Part shown: in pieces, positions 56,361 through 64,000 of the stretch
Position numbering within the stretch: position 1 is the first letter of the stretch
Layout of the letters: each line of letters starts with the position of its first letter
Origin: Cellulomonas xylanilytica
Lineage (GTDB): Bacteria; Actinomycetota; Actinomycetes; Actinomycetales; Cellulomonadaceae
NCBI RefSeq assembly: GCF_007989805.1
Contig: NZ_BJUB01000012.1
Span: 62,001 to 126,000, forward strand
Direction of reading: 5' to 3'
Length of the DNA: 64,000 bases
Notes under the pieces: generated by a model
What the model saw: only the letters and a program-made list of their open reading frames with translations
What the model was told of the DNA's origin: nothing
Databases searched by the model: none
Program-made: the position numbers and the translations under genes

Positions 56361-57542
56361 TCAGGCAGGGCTCAGCGTCCGCTGCCACGCGACGATGCGG
56401 TCCACCGCCTCGCGGACGACGTCGACCGACGACGCGAACGACAGCCGGACCCAGTGCCGGCCGTCGACCGGGTCGAAGTCGGTGCCCGGCGTCAGCGCGA
56501 CGCCCGCCTCGTCGAGGAGTCGCGCGCACCAGGTGATCGAGTCCAGGCCGCTCGCGGAGATGTCGGCATACAGGTAGAACGCGCCGTCGGCCGGGGCGAT
56601 CCGGGTCCAGCCGAGCTCGGGCAGCCGACCCAGCAGGTGCTCGCGCGCGACGGCGTACCGCTCGACGTTCTGCCGGGCGGCCGCGTACCCGTCCGGGCTG
56701 AACGCGGCGACCCCGGCGTGCTGGGCGAGCGCGGGCGGGCACAGGGCCACGTTGCCGGCGAGCGCGTCGACCACCGGCAGCAGGTCGTCGGGCAGGACCA
56801 GCCACCCGAGCCGCCACCCGGTCATGGCCCAGTACTTGGAGAACGAGTTCACGACCACGGCGCCGCGGTCGAGGTAGTGAGCGGCGGTCGCCGTCGCCTC
56901 GGACCCGTAGGTGATGCCGTGGTAGATCTCGTCGCTGATCAGGCGGACGCCGTGGGTGCCGCACCAGTCCGCGAGCGCGGCGAGCTCGTCGGGGTCGATC
57001 ATCGTGCCGGTCGGGTTGGCGGGGCTCGCCACCACCAGCCCCTCCACCGGCGGGTCGAGCGCCTCGAGCTGCGCGACGGTCGGCTGGTAGCGGGTCTCCG
57101 GTCCGCACGGGACGACCACCACCTCGCAGCCGAGCGCGGCGAGGATGTTGGCGTAGGCGGGGTAGCCGGGGACGGCGAGCGCCACCCGGTCACCCACGTC
57201 GAAGGCCGCGAGGAACGCCAGCACGAAGCCGCCGGACGACCCGGTGGTGACGGCCACCCGACGCGGGTCGAGGGCGACGCCGTACCGGTCGCGATAGTGC
57301 TGCGCGATGGCCGACCGCAGCGCGGGGACGCCCAGGGCCTCCGTGTAGCCGAGTCCTCCGCCGCTGGTGAGCAGGTCGATCGCCGCCTGCCGCACCACCT
57401 CGGACGCCCCCGTCGACGGTTCGCCCGCGCACAGGTTGAGGACGTCCTCGCCGGCAGCGCGTCGCGCGTTCGCGGCGGCCAGGATCTCCATCACGGCGAA
57501 CGGCGGCACGTGGGCGCGGTGAGCAACCTTCATGCCTGTCAT
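56361..57542 (-). CDS. Class I/II pyridoxal-phosphate aminotransferase
   Basis: The 393-aa enzyme has LNLCAGEPSTGASEVVRQAA, LGYTEALGVPALRSAIAQHY, VVASPANPTGTMIDPDEL and the PLP lysine in VVNSFSKYWAMTGWRLGWL (K in SFSKY), a standard aspartate-aminotransferase-like set. Substrate not resolvable; it may act on aromatic or aspartate-type amino acids. ATG 57542 with TAGACG 6 bases upstream suggests a leaderless message; ATG 57533 is an alternative. Confidence 0.88.
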   Translation of the reverse strand: MTGMKVAHRAHVPPFAVMEILAAANARRAAGEDVLNLCAGEPSTGASEVVRQAAIDLLTSGGGLGYTEALGVPALRSAIAQHYRDRYGVALDPRRVAVTTGSSGGFVLAFLAAFDVGDRVALAVPGYPAYANILAALGCEVVVVPCGPETRYQPTVAQLEALDPPVEGLVVASPANPTGTMIDPDELAALADWCGTHGVRLISDEIYHGITYGSEATATAAHYLDRGAVVVNSFSKYWAMTGWRLGWLVLPDDLLPVVDALAGNVALCPPALAQHAGVAAFSPDGYAAARQNVERYAVAREHLLGRLPELGWTRIAPADGAFYLYADISASGLDSITWCARLLDEAGVALTPGTDFDPVDGRHWVRLSFASSVDVVREAVDRIVAWQRTLSPA

Positions 57543-57564
57543 TGAACACGTCTAGCCTCGGACC
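57543..57564. promoter_or_regulatory. Overlapping leaderless promoters (aminotransferase / corA)
   Basis: On the plus strand TAGCCT (57553-57558) lies 6 bases before GTG 57565. On the minus strand TAGACG (57554-57549) lies 6 bases before ATG 57542. The boxes share two base pairs at a CTAG, leaving only 22 bases between the two start codons. Confidence 0.55.
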
Positions 57565-58560
57565 GTGATCGTCGACTGCGCGCTCTACTCCGACGGCCGG
57601 CGCCGCCACCGGCTCGACGACCTGCGGGTGGCGCTGCGCGAGGCCGAGAAGAACGACGGGTTCGTCTGGATCGGCCTCGTCGAGCCGACGGCCGACGAGT
57701 TCGACGCGATCGCGGAGGGCTTCGAGCTGCCGCAGCTCGCCATCGACGACGCGATCCGCGCCCACCAGCGCCCCAAGCTCGAGCGGTACGGCGGCGTGAC
57801 CTTCGCCGTGGTCAAGCCCGTGCACTACGTCGACCACGTCGAGGTGGTGGAGGTCAGCGAGCTGGCCGTCTTCCTGGGCGACCGGTTCGTGATCGTCGTC
57901 CGGCACGGGGAGACGACCATCCCCGCACAGGTGCGGGCCGCGCTCGAGGCGGACCGCGAGATGCTGCTGCACGGACCGCCCGCGGTGCTGCACGGGATCC
58001 TCGACAGGGCCGTCGACCAGTACCTCGAGGTGACGGCGTCGATCGACGAGGACCTCGACGAGATCGAGGACCAGGTGTTCGGCGACGAGCCGGGCCACGA
58101 CCACGCCGAGCGCATCTACAAGCTCAAGCGCGAGGTGCAGCAGTTCCGCCGCGCCGTGGTGCCGCTGGTGGGGCCGCTGACCCGGCTCGCCGAGGAGGAG
58201 GTGCCGTGCGTCCCCATCTACGCACGGCCGTACTTCCGTGACGTCCAGGACCACGCGCTGCGGGCCGCGGAGCTCATCGAGGCTGCCGACGCGCTGCTCA
58301 CCAACGTCCTGCAGGCCGACCTCGCGCAGGTGACGGTCGAGCAGAACCGCGTGACCGTCCAGCAGAACTCCGACATGCGCAAGATCTCGGCGTGGGCGGC
58401 CATCGCGCTCGTGCCGACGGCCATCGCCGGCCTCTACGGCATGAACTTCGACGTCATCCCCGGGGCAGGCTCACCGGCGGGCTTCTGGGTGACGCTGGCC
58501 GGGATCGCGCTGGTCTGCGTCGTCCTGCACCGGGCGTTCCGGCGCAACCGCTGGCTCTAG
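57565..58560 (+). CDS. corA: CorA-family magnesium/cobalt transporter
   Basis: A 331-aa protein with a long acidic cytoplasmic domain (1-270) and two C-terminal helices. The GMN selectivity motif is present in AGLYGMNFDVIPG, and the tail RRNRWL is basic. It would pass Mg2+ or a related divalent ion as a pentamer. The transcript is probably leaderless. Its TAG shares CTAG (58557-58560) with the convergent peroxidase gene. Confidence 0.95.
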   Translation: MIVDCALYSDGRRRHRLDDLRVALREAEKNDGFVWIGLVEPTADEFDAIAEGFELPQLAIDDAIRAHQRPKLERYGGVTFAVVKPVHYVDHVEVVEVSELAVFLGDRFVIVVRHGETTIPAQVRAALEADREMLLHGPPAVLHGILDRAVDQYLEVTASIDEDLDEIEDQVFGDEPGHDHAERIYKLKREVQQFRRAVVPLVGPLTRLAEEEVPCVPIYARPYFRDVQDHALRAAELIEAADALLTNVLQADLAQVTVEQNRVTVQQNSDMRKISAWAAIALVPTAIAGLYGMNFDVIPGAGSPAGFWVTLAGIALVCVVLHRAFRRNRWL

Positions 58561-59039
58561 GAGCGCAGCGAGCCCTCGATCAGCTCCACGATCTCGGGTG
58601 CGTCCGGCTCGGTGGTCGGGCGGAACCGGTGCACCGACCCGTCGGGCGTGACCACGAACTTCTCGAAGTTCCACGTGACCCGGCCGGCCTTGCCGGACGC
58701 GTCGGGCGTCTTGGTGAGCTCGGCGTAGAGCGGGTGCTGCGAGCGGCCGTTGACCTTCGTCTTGGCGAACATCGGGAACGTCACGCCCCACGTCGCCGAG
58801 CAGTACTCCGCGATGGCCTCCTCGGAGCCCAGCTCCTGCAGGAACTGGTTGCTGGGGAACCCGAGGACGGTGAACCCCCGGTCGCCGTACGTCCGCTGGA
58901 GCGCCTCGAGCTTCTCGTACTGCGGCGCCAGCCCGCAGCGCGAGGCCACGTTGACCACCAGCTTGACCTGGTCCGCGTACGCGCCGAACGTCGTGGGGTC
59001 GCCGTGCAGGGTGGTCAGGGGGATCTCGTCGAGGGACAT
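58557..59039 (-). CDS. Glutathione peroxidase-family (thioredoxin-dependent) peroxidase
   Basis: A 160-aa peroxidase. The catalytic tetrad is visible: Cys in NVASRCGLAPQYEKL, Gln in FPSNQF, and Trp/Asn in VTWNFEKFVV. It has cysteine rather than selenocysteine, and actinomycete members generally use thioredoxin or mycothiol systems. GAGGC lies next to the ATG. It follows the phosphatase gene on the same strand by 7 bases and may be cotranscribed. Confidence 0.92.
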   Translation of the reverse strand: MSLDEIPLTTLHGDPTTFGAYADQVKLVVNVASRCGLAPQYEKLEALQRTYGDRGFTVLGFPSNQFLQELGSEEAIAEYCSATWGVTFPMFAKTKVNGRSQHPLYAELTKTPDASGKAGRVTWNFEKFVVTPDGSVHRFRPTTEPDAPEIVELIEGSLRS

Positions 59040-59046
59040 GCCTCGG

Positions 59047-59544
59047 TCAACCGTCCCGTCCGACCTGCGCATTCCCGAGGTCGGCCCGGACATGGTCGAC
59101 GATCGCGTCCGCCGCCGCCTCGATCTGCGTCAGGCACTCCTCGAAGTCGGCCGGTCCGCCGTACCAGGGGTCGGCCATGTCCGCGCCCGCCGCTGCCGGG
59201 TCGAAGGAGCGGAACAGGACCGGCTCGGCTCCCAGCCGCCGGAGCGCCCGGGCGTGCGCGTCCGTCATCGCCAGCACGAGGTCGCGCCGGTCGTCCGCCA
59301 CGGTCTGCCGCGCCCGGTGCCCGTCGCCCGAGGGGTAGCCGGCGGCGACCAGCACCGTGCGGGCCCGTCGGTCGATCGGGTCGCCGTGCTCCTCGTCGCT
59401 GATGCCCGTGGAGTCGACCACCACCCGGTCCGCCAGCCCGGCGGCGGCGAACCGCTCGCGCAGCACCACCTCGGCCATCGGTGATCGGCAGATGTTTCCG
59501 GTGCAGACGACCATCACGGTGTAGGGCTGGGGCACGGGGCGCAT
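59047..59544 (-). CDS. Low-molecular-weight protein tyrosine phosphatase
   Basis: The 165-aa enzyme has the P-loop VCTGNICRSPMAE (C-x5-R-S) near residue 12 and the general-acid aspartate in DPWYGG. It hydrolyses phosphotyrosine, in bacteria often regulating polysaccharide export or acting on unknown targets. No tyrosine kinase is nearby. ATG 59544 gives the standard N-terminus; no strong ribosome site is seen. Confidence 0.92.
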   Translation of the reverse strand: MRPVPQPYTVMVVCTGNICRSPMAEVVLRERFAAAGLADRVVVDSTGISDEEHGDPIDRRARTVLVAAGYPSGDGHRARQTVADDRRDLVLAMTDAHARALRRLGAEPVLFRSFDPAAAGADMADPWYGGPADFEECLTQIEAAADAIVDHVRADLGNAQVGRDG

Positions 59545-59586
59545 CGTCGCACACGAGCCTCGGGCGTCGGGCTCACGCCCCGACGA

Positions 59587-59617
59587 GGAGCGCCCCGCCG
59601 CGGCGGCAGGGCGCTCC
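59587..59617 (-). terminator. Hairpin downstream of the surface protein gene
   Basis: GGAGCGCCC (59587-59595) pairs perfectly with GGGCGCTCC (59609-59617), immediately past the stop of the 939-aa gene. The loop is itself partly self-complementary. Confidence 0.6.
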
Positions 59618-59623
59618 CGTGCG

Positions 59624-62443
59624 TCAGGCGGTGCGGCGCCTCCGGACCAGCACCGCACCGGTCCCGAGCCCCAGCAGCACGAGCGCGGCGAGCACCGTCA
59701 GGCGCACCCCGTCGGCACCCGTCACCGCCAGCGACCCCGCCTGCGGGGCAGACACCACCTGCACCTCCGTCCACAGGATGCGTCCCGCTCCCTGCCCGAC
59801 AAGCACCAGACGGTGCGTCCCGACGGTCGTCGTCGTCGGGAGCGTGAGGGTCGCGGTCACCGCGCCCGTCGCGTCCGCCTGCGCCGAGCCGAGGTCGGTG
59901 CGCACCGAGAACAGGCTCGCGTCGACCCGCTCGCCCGGGGCGTATCCCGTCGCACGGACCGTGAAGGTGGCGCCCGGGCGGAGGGTTCCCGTGACGGTCA
60001 GGCCGCCGCGGTTCGCCGCGGTGAGGTCGTCGGCGTCGACCGTGAACACCGGCGTCGTCGGGACCGGAGCCGGCGTCGGGGCCGTCGTGGGGCTCGACGT
60101 CGGGGTCGCCGTCGGGCTGGGCGTCGCCGTCGGGCTGGGCGTCGCCGTCGGGCTGGGCGTCGCCGTCGGGCTGGGGCTCGGCGTCGGTCCCGTGCCGAAC
60201 ATCTCCTCCGCCGAACCGAGCCGCAGGAGGACGGTCTCGCCGGTGGCGTCCTTGAGGCCGTCGTTGTCGGTCACGGCGTAGACCTCGCCGTCGCCGCCGA
60301 CCGTCAGGCCCTCGAGCTTCTCCTGCGTCCAGCCGCGGGTGGCCCGCAGGTCCGGCAGGACGTCGTGCGCGAGCGTCTTGGTGAGGACGGAGCCCGAGGC
60401 CGGGATCTCGACGGTGTAGATCCGCTTCACGCGTGCGCTCGGCCCGTTCAGCTTGTCCCGCTCGATGACCGCGAGGGTGTCGGCGTCGACCGCCGTGATC
60501 TCCGACAGCCCCAGCCAGTCGCCCGTGACGCTCGTGCTCTCCAGCGGGTAGGTGAACCACGTCCACGCGCTCGTCGTGACGTCGTACCGACCGATCCGGG
60601 CGTTCGACCCGTCGGTGGCCAGACCGCGCTGCAGCGCGACCCACACGTGCTCCCCGTCGGCGTCGGTCAGCGTCGTGACGCCCTCGATGCCCCACTTTGT
60701 GAGCCCGGCCGCGATGTCGGCGGGCAGCGGGACCGTCTCGACGACCGCACCGGAGCCGTCCGTCCGGACCAGCCGGTTGCCGTCACCGGTGGCACCCTCG
60801 ACGCCGAGCCAGAAGCCGCCGGCCGGGCGCGAGGCCAGCCCCTCGACGTCGAGACCGACGACGACGCCGTCCTGAGTCACCGGCAGCTCGCGGTCGATCA
60901 CCGCGGGCGTCCTCGACACGTCGAGCGAGAGCAGGCGGGTCGTGGCGTAGGCCGCGTCCGTCGTCGTCCACAGCCGGTCCGCGTCGGACAGGTCCGCGGT
61001 CAGCGCGCCCAGCGCACCCCAGCCGATCGGGTCGCCCGCGGCGTCGTCCGACGAGACCACCTGCGGGAAGGCGGTCCCTCCGGCCGTGCCGAACACCGTG
61101 ACGGAGGAGCGGACGTTGACCCTCGCGTCGTCGGTCTCGCTGGAGACCAGCAGCAGGTCGCGCGACGGCACCGGCAGGATGCCCTCCGGACCGTTCGTCG
61201 TGGCCAGCACCTGCACGAAGACGGGGTGCGTCGCGTCGTCGACGTCGTACACCGCGACGAAGTTCGACCGCTCCGACCCGACGAAGGCGTACCGGGTGCC
61301 ACCCATGGTGGCGACGGCCAGCCCCTCGATCTCGACGCCCTTCTTGGCCGCCCGGTCCTCGTTGTGCAGCCCGGTGCGCACCGCGAGGCGCTCCAGCTCG
61401 TTGCCGACGTCCCAGACGACCGCGCCCGTCGTGGCGTCGAAGACCGTCCAGCCCCGCGTGCCGCCCTTCCAGTCGCCCTCGTTGGCCGTGGCCACGTGCG
61501 TGGCGTCCAGCCAGGCGATCGCGTCCGGCTCGCGCGGTGCGGCCGGGATCGAGCCGGTCTGGTCGATGACGCCGTCCTTCGCGGTGTCGATGCCGTCGAC
61601 GGAGGCCGTGCCGGCGGAGAAGACGCTGGTCACGGTCGCGCTGGCGATGTCGACCAGCGCGACGCCGTTGTTCTCCTGCAGCGTCACGGCGACCGTGGAC
61701 CCGGTGGGGTCGACGGCGACGTACTCCGGCTCCGGGTCCTGCGGGGTGTCGAGCCCGGCGAGATCGTCGGCCGTGAACGGCACCGCCCGGGTCGTCCACG
61801 TCGCCGGGTCAGCGCTGGGCAGGTCGACCAGCTGGAGGAAGCCACCCGGCAGCTGCGGCAGGTCGCCCTTCTTCCCGCCGGCCGGCTTCACCTCCTCGTC
61901 GCGCTGGTTCTCGATCGCGACGGCCGCGTGCGTCTTGTCGGGCGTCAGCGCGATCGAGTCCGGCTGACCGCCCAGGTCCAGCGTGCGGACCACGGCGTGG
62001 GTGGCCAGGTCGACCACCGCGAGCAGCCCCGACGGGCTGGTGAAGCTCTCCGACGTGTCGACGACCACCAGCACGTAGCCGCCCACCACCGCGACCGACG
62101 TCGGCTCCGCGTGCCCGCCGACGCCGAGGTCGGACTGCAGGTCGAGCGTGCCCAGCCCCTGCGGGTTCGCCGGGTCGGTGATGTCGACGAACCCGATCCG
62201 GCGTGCGAGCGCGTCGGTGTGGATGAACGTGCGCCCGTCCTCGCTGACCGCCGAGATCTCCGCGACCGTCGGCGCCGCCGGGTCCGCGCCCGCCGGCGCG
62301 TTCAGGTACACCGGGTAGGTGGCGAGCCGCTGGAACGGCGCCGCAGGTGCGCTGGCCTGCGCCGGGCCGAGAGCCACACCGGCCAGCGCCGCCGCGGCGA
62401 GGATGGCAGGCAGACGGTGTCGTCGGCGGGGCACGGGCAGCAT
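59624..62443 (-). CDS. Cell-wall-anchored phytase-esterase-like protein (LAVTG sorting signal)
   Basis: A 939-aa surface protein. It has a signal peptide (RRRHRLPAILAAAALAGVAL, cleavage near residue 31), a beta-propeller region (about 40-480) with repeated VVD/VAV strands, and an esterase-like-phytase domain (about 480-720: GLDVEGLASRPAGGFWLGVE, EKLEGLTVGGDGEVYAVTDN). A PSPTAT repeat linker (about 745-775) and an Ig-like domain (about 790-900) follow, ending in LAVTG, a membrane helix and RRRR, a class-E sortase signal. GAAGGAGAG precedes the ATG. Substrate is probably a phosphate ester, unproven. Confidence 0.82.
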   Translation of the reverse strand: MLPVPRRRHRLPAILAAAALAGVALGPAQASAPAAPFQRLATYPVYLNAPAGADPAAPTVAEISAVSEDGRTFIHTDALARRIGFVDITDPANPQGLGTLDLQSDLGVGGHAEPTSVAVVGGYVLVVVDTSESFTSPSGLLAVVDLATHAVVRTLDLGGQPDSIALTPDKTHAAVAIENQRDEEVKPAGGKKGDLPQLPGGFLQLVDLPSADPATWTTRAVPFTADDLAGLDTPQDPEPEYVAVDPTGSTVAVTLQENNGVALVDIASATVTSVFSAGTASVDGIDTAKDGVIDQTGSIPAAPREPDAIAWLDATHVATANEGDWKGGTRGWTVFDATTGAVVWDVGNELERLAVRTGLHNEDRAAKKGVEIEGLAVATMGGTRYAFVGSERSNFVAVYDVDDATHPVFVQVLATTNGPEGILPVPSRDLLLVSSETDDARVNVRSSVTVFGTAGGTAFPQVVSSDDAAGDPIGWGALGALTADLSDADRLWTTTDAAYATTRLLSLDVSRTPAVIDRELPVTQDGVVVGLDVEGLASRPAGGFWLGVEGATGDGNRLVRTDGSGAVVETVPLPADIAAGLTKWGIEGVTTLTDADGEHVWVALQRGLATDGSNARIGRYDVTTSAWTWFTYPLESTSVTGDWLGLSEITAVDADTLAVIERDKLNGPSARVKRIYTVEIPASGSVLTKTLAHDVLPDLRATRGWTQEKLEGLTVGGDGEVYAVTDNDGLKDATGETVLLRLGSAEEMFGTGPTPSPSPTATPSPTATPSPTATPSPTATPTSSPTTAPTPAPVPTTPVFTVDADDLTAANRGGLTVTGTLRPGATFTVRATGYAPGERVDASLFSVRTDLGSAQADATGAVTATLTLPTTTTVGTHRLVLVGQGAGRILWTEVQVVSAPQAGSLAVTGADGVRLTVLAALVLLGLGTGAVLVRRRRTA
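60110..60180 (-). repeat. 18-bp tandem repeat in the proline/threonine linker
   Basis: Units of GTCGGGCTGGGCGTCGCC repeat about four times (plus-strand reading), encoding PSPTAT units in the wall-spanning linker. Length may vary between strains. Confidence 0.75.
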
Positions 62444-62585
62444 CGAGCTCTCCTTCGGTCAGGGATGTCGTGCAGAGGCTGTCGGCGGCCGGTGTCGGTC
62501 AGTGAACCTGCAGGTGAACGGCGTGCGGCGGCTGGTCGACCGTCCAGGTCGGAACACCGGACGCCGGTGCCGGGTTGTGCGACTC

Positions 62586-63512
62586 ATGCGAGCAATCACC
62601 TACTCCCGCTACGGCGGCTCCGACGTCCTCGAGCTCACCGAGCAGCCCACCCCGAAGGTCGGGCCCGACAGCGTGCTGGTCCGCGTGCGCGCCGCGTCGG
62701 TCAACCCGGTCGACTGGAAGGTCCGCGCCGGGTACCTCGACGCCGTCATGGACGTGACCTTCCCGGTGGTGCCGGGCTGGGACGTCGCCGGGGTCGTCGA
62801 GCGCGTCGGGCTGGACACCCCCGAGTGGCAGGTCGGCGACGAGGTCTACGGCTACGTCCGGCGCGACTGGATGCACGGCGGGACGTTCGCCGAGCTCGTC
62901 GCGGCCCCCGTGCGCACGCTCGCCCGCAAGCCCGCCTCGCTGTCCTTCGAGGAGGCCGCGGCCGTGCCGCTCGCCGGGCTGACGGCCTACCAGGTGATCC
63001 GGCGCGCCGGGGTGACCGACGGGCAGACGGTCCTCGTGCATGCGGCCGCCGGCGGGGTCGGTGCGTTCGCCGTCCAGATTGCCCGCTCGCTCGGCGCCCG
63101 GGTCATCGGCACGGCGTCGTCGGGCAACCACGAGTACCTGAGCGGTCTCGGCGCCGAGCCGGTGGAGTACGGCGACGGGCTGGCCGAGCGTGTGCGCGCC
63201 CTCGCACCCGACGGGGTCGACGTGATCCTCGACTTCGGCAGCGACGACCTCGTCGCGACGTCCCGCGCCGTGCTGGCCGACGGCGGCACCGTCGCCTCGA
63301 TCGTCGACGCGGCCGCGCGCGACGAGCTCGGCGGCCACTACGTCTGGGTACGCCCGAGCACCGAGGACCTCGACGCCCTCACAGCGCTGATCGACGCCGG
63401 CACGGTGAAGGTCGAGGTCGCCGAGGTGTTCGCCCTCGCCGACGCGGCAGCCGCCCACGAGGCCAGCCAGACCGGCCACACCCGCGGCAAGATCGTCGTC
63501 CGCGTCGACTGA
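62586..63512 (+). CDS. Zinc-free MDR-family NADP-dependent oxidoreductase (quinone reductase-like)
   Basis: The 308-aa protein has the medium-chain dehydrogenase fold: MRAITYSRYGGSDVLELTEQ, PGWDVAGVVERVG, and the NADP loop VLVHAAAGGVGAFAVQIARS (AAxGGVG). The catalytic Cys/His zinc ligands of alcohol dehydrogenases are missing, which places it in the quinone-oxidoreductase/zeta-crystallin group. ATG 62586 gives the usual start; no ribosome site was found. Physiological substrate unknown. Confidence 0.9.
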   Translation: MRAITYSRYGGSDVLELTEQPTPKVGPDSVLVRVRAASVNPVDWKVRAGYLDAVMDVTFPVVPGWDVAGVVERVGLDTPEWQVGDEVYGYVRRDWMHGGTFAELVAAPVRTLARKPASLSFEEAAAVPLAGLTAYQVIRRAGVTDGQTVLVHAAAGGVGAFAVQIARSLGARVIGTASSGNHEYLSGLGAEPVEYGDGLAERVRALAPDGVDVILDFGSDDLVATSRAVLADGGTVASIVDAAARDELGGHYVWVRPSTEDLDALTALIDAGTVKVEVAEVFALADAAAAHEASQTGHTRGKIVVRVD

Positions 63513-63533
63513 CCCGCTCGACGAGCACATCTC

Positions 63534-63656
63534 CTGACGCGACGTCCGCACTCGCGAGGGCTCAGACCCGCCGGAGTGCGGACGTCAGCGGACCCTCGCA
63601 CGCGACGTCCGCACTCCGACGGGCTCCAGGCCTGTCGAGTGCGGACGTCGCGTCAG
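63534..63656. repeat. Four alternating copies of a 13-mer; 20-bp outer inverted repeat
   Basis: GACGTCCGCACTC occurs at 63541-63553 and 63604-63616, and its reverse complement at 63574-63586 and 63637-63649. The outermost 20 bases (63534-63553 and 63637-63656) are perfect inverted repeats. The array fills the gap between two convergent genes and can fold into two side-by-side hairpins or one large one. It may act as a bidirectional terminator or be a REP-like element. Confidence 0.85.
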
Positions 63657-63662
63657 TGGGAG

Positions 63663-64000
63663 TCAGTGGGACGTCGTGCGGCCGAAGTGGAACTTCGCCG
63701 TCGCCGGGCTGCTGGGCCAGCGGCTGGTGACCACCTTGCCGCGCGTGTAGAACCGCACCGACTCCGGGCCGTAGATGTGGCTCTCGCCGAACAGCGAGTT
63801 CTTCCAGCCACCGAACGAGTGCCAGCCGACGGGAACCGGGATCGGCACGTTGATGCCGATCATGCCGACCTTCACGGCCCGCTGGAACGTGCGGGCCGCG
63901 TCGCCGGAGGACGTGAAGATCGCCGTCCCGTTGCCGTACGGGTTGTCGTTCACCAGGGCGATCGCCTCGTCCAGGTCGGCCGCGCGGATCACGACCAGCA
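63663..64000 (-). CDS. mmsA: Methylmalonate-semialdehyde dehydrogenase (CoA-acylating), C-terminal part
   Basis: The frame runs off the right edge, leaving the last 112 residues. VIRAADLDEAIALVNDNPYG, IFTSSGDAARTFQRAVKVGM, GINVPIPVPVGWHSFGGWKN and YGPESVRFYTRGKVVTSRWP are the conserved C-terminal blocks of CoA-dependent methylmalonate-semialdehyde dehydrogenase, which acts in valine or inositol breakdown. The catalytic cysteine and NAD-binding region lie outside the window. Confidence 0.93.
   Translation of the reverse strand, partial: LVVIRAADLDEAIALVNDNPYGNGTAIFTSSGDAARTFQRAVKVGMIGINVPIPVPVGWHSFGGWKNSLFGESHIYGPESVRFYTRGKVVTSRWPSSPATAKFHFGRTTSH

Noticed and set aside
62586-63512. Zinc-dependent alcohol dehydrogenase
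   Set aside because: The catalytic and structural zinc ligands are missing; the AAxGGVG cofactor loop and N-terminus fit the zinc-free quinone reductase group.
63534-63656. Possible CRISPR array
   Set aside because: Copies alternate in orientation, spacing is irregular and no cas gene is in the window; it is an inverted-repeat structure.
59813-63730. 1,300-codon plus-strand frame across the surface protein gene and beyond
   Set aside because: It is arginine/glycine-rich shadow coding opposite a protein with signal peptide, domains and sorting signal, and it continues out of frame through the MDR gene.
1-64000. tRNA, rRNA, insertion sequences, attachment sites, prophage genes
   Set aside because: Reading both strands I found no cloverleaf with conserved T-loop GTTCGAnTC and CCA-side stem, no rRNA blocks, and no transposase or integrase motif. 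A covariance or profile search could still reveal a degenerate one.

Overview
The window is 64 kb of very G+C-rich DNA with G/C-ending codons, frequent GTG starts, many 4-base ATGA/GTGA gene overlaps and almost no non-coding space. Together with F420-type reductases, a tandem glycine riboswitch before gcvP, an S-box leader before metF, DUF6457 beside mobA, secreted DUF1524 nucleases and a class-E-like LAxTG sorting signal, this points to an actinomycete, most likely Micrococcales (Cellulomonas-like). The genus is an inference. No rRNA, tRNA, integrase, transposase, CRISPR array or phage gene was seen, so this reads as chromosome.

Layout. 1-5.9 kb: the 3' end of zwf, a VapBC pair, an LppX/LprG-like lipoprotein facing a conserved hypothetical across a 60-bp near-perfect palindrome, an S33 peptidase divergent from a DHA2 MFS exporter, an orphan MT0933-type antitoxin and a deazaflavin-dependent reductase. 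5.9-15.9 kb: amino-acid permease, aquaglyceroporin, DUF2809 protein, self-regulated MerR regulator, a secreted HNH nuclease overlapping a D-serine/D-threonine-type PLP enzyme with RidA facing it, M50 peptidase, DUF2993 protein, a second (lipoprotein) HNH nuclease and a Bcr/CflA exporter. 15.9-30.2 kb: sbcDC, a STAS protein, PPOX reductase, YbaK deacylase, an ECF sigma factor with a coupled membrane partner, then a chain of overlapping genes (DUF1361, propeller protein, kinase-like protein, HrpA helicase) bridged by two tiny ORFs.

30.2-34.8 kb is the most unusual part. It holds an AAA+ ATPase resembling those of extracellular contractile injection systems (eCIS), a 726-aa protein with an N-terminal eCIS-core (DUF4157) domain, low-complexity repeats and a C-terminal gluzincin-like protease domain, and a small unknown protein. 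No sheath, tube, spike or baseplate gene is within 29 kb on either side.

34.8-45 kb: a drug-type ABC exporter divergent from a TetR regulator with a 160-residue coiled-coil extension, the tag glycosylase, SAM-riboswitch-controlled metF-metE, a MalY-type lyase, a 47-aa double CxxCxGxG protein, a NUDIX hydrolase and a stand-alone LuxR HTH. 45-50 kb: gcvP-gcvT-gcvH under a tandem glycine riboswitch. Methionine synthesis and glycine cleavage lie close together, and both feed or draw on the one-carbon folate pool. 50-56.3 kb: almost the whole molybdenum-cofactor pathway (moaB/mog-moaE-moaA facing moeZ-moeA-moaC-mobA-DUF6457-moaD), but no molybdoenzyme. 56.3-64 kb: aminotransferase, CorA, glutathione peroxidase, low-Mr phosphatase, a cell-wall-anchored phytase-esterase-like protein, a zinc-free MDR reductase, a block of alternating inverted repeats, and the 3' part of a methylmalonate-semialdehyde dehydrogenase.

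A recurring regulatory theme is the leaderless promoter: roughly fifteen genes have a TAnnnT-like box exactly 6 or 7 bases before the start codon and no Shine-Dalgarno sequence.
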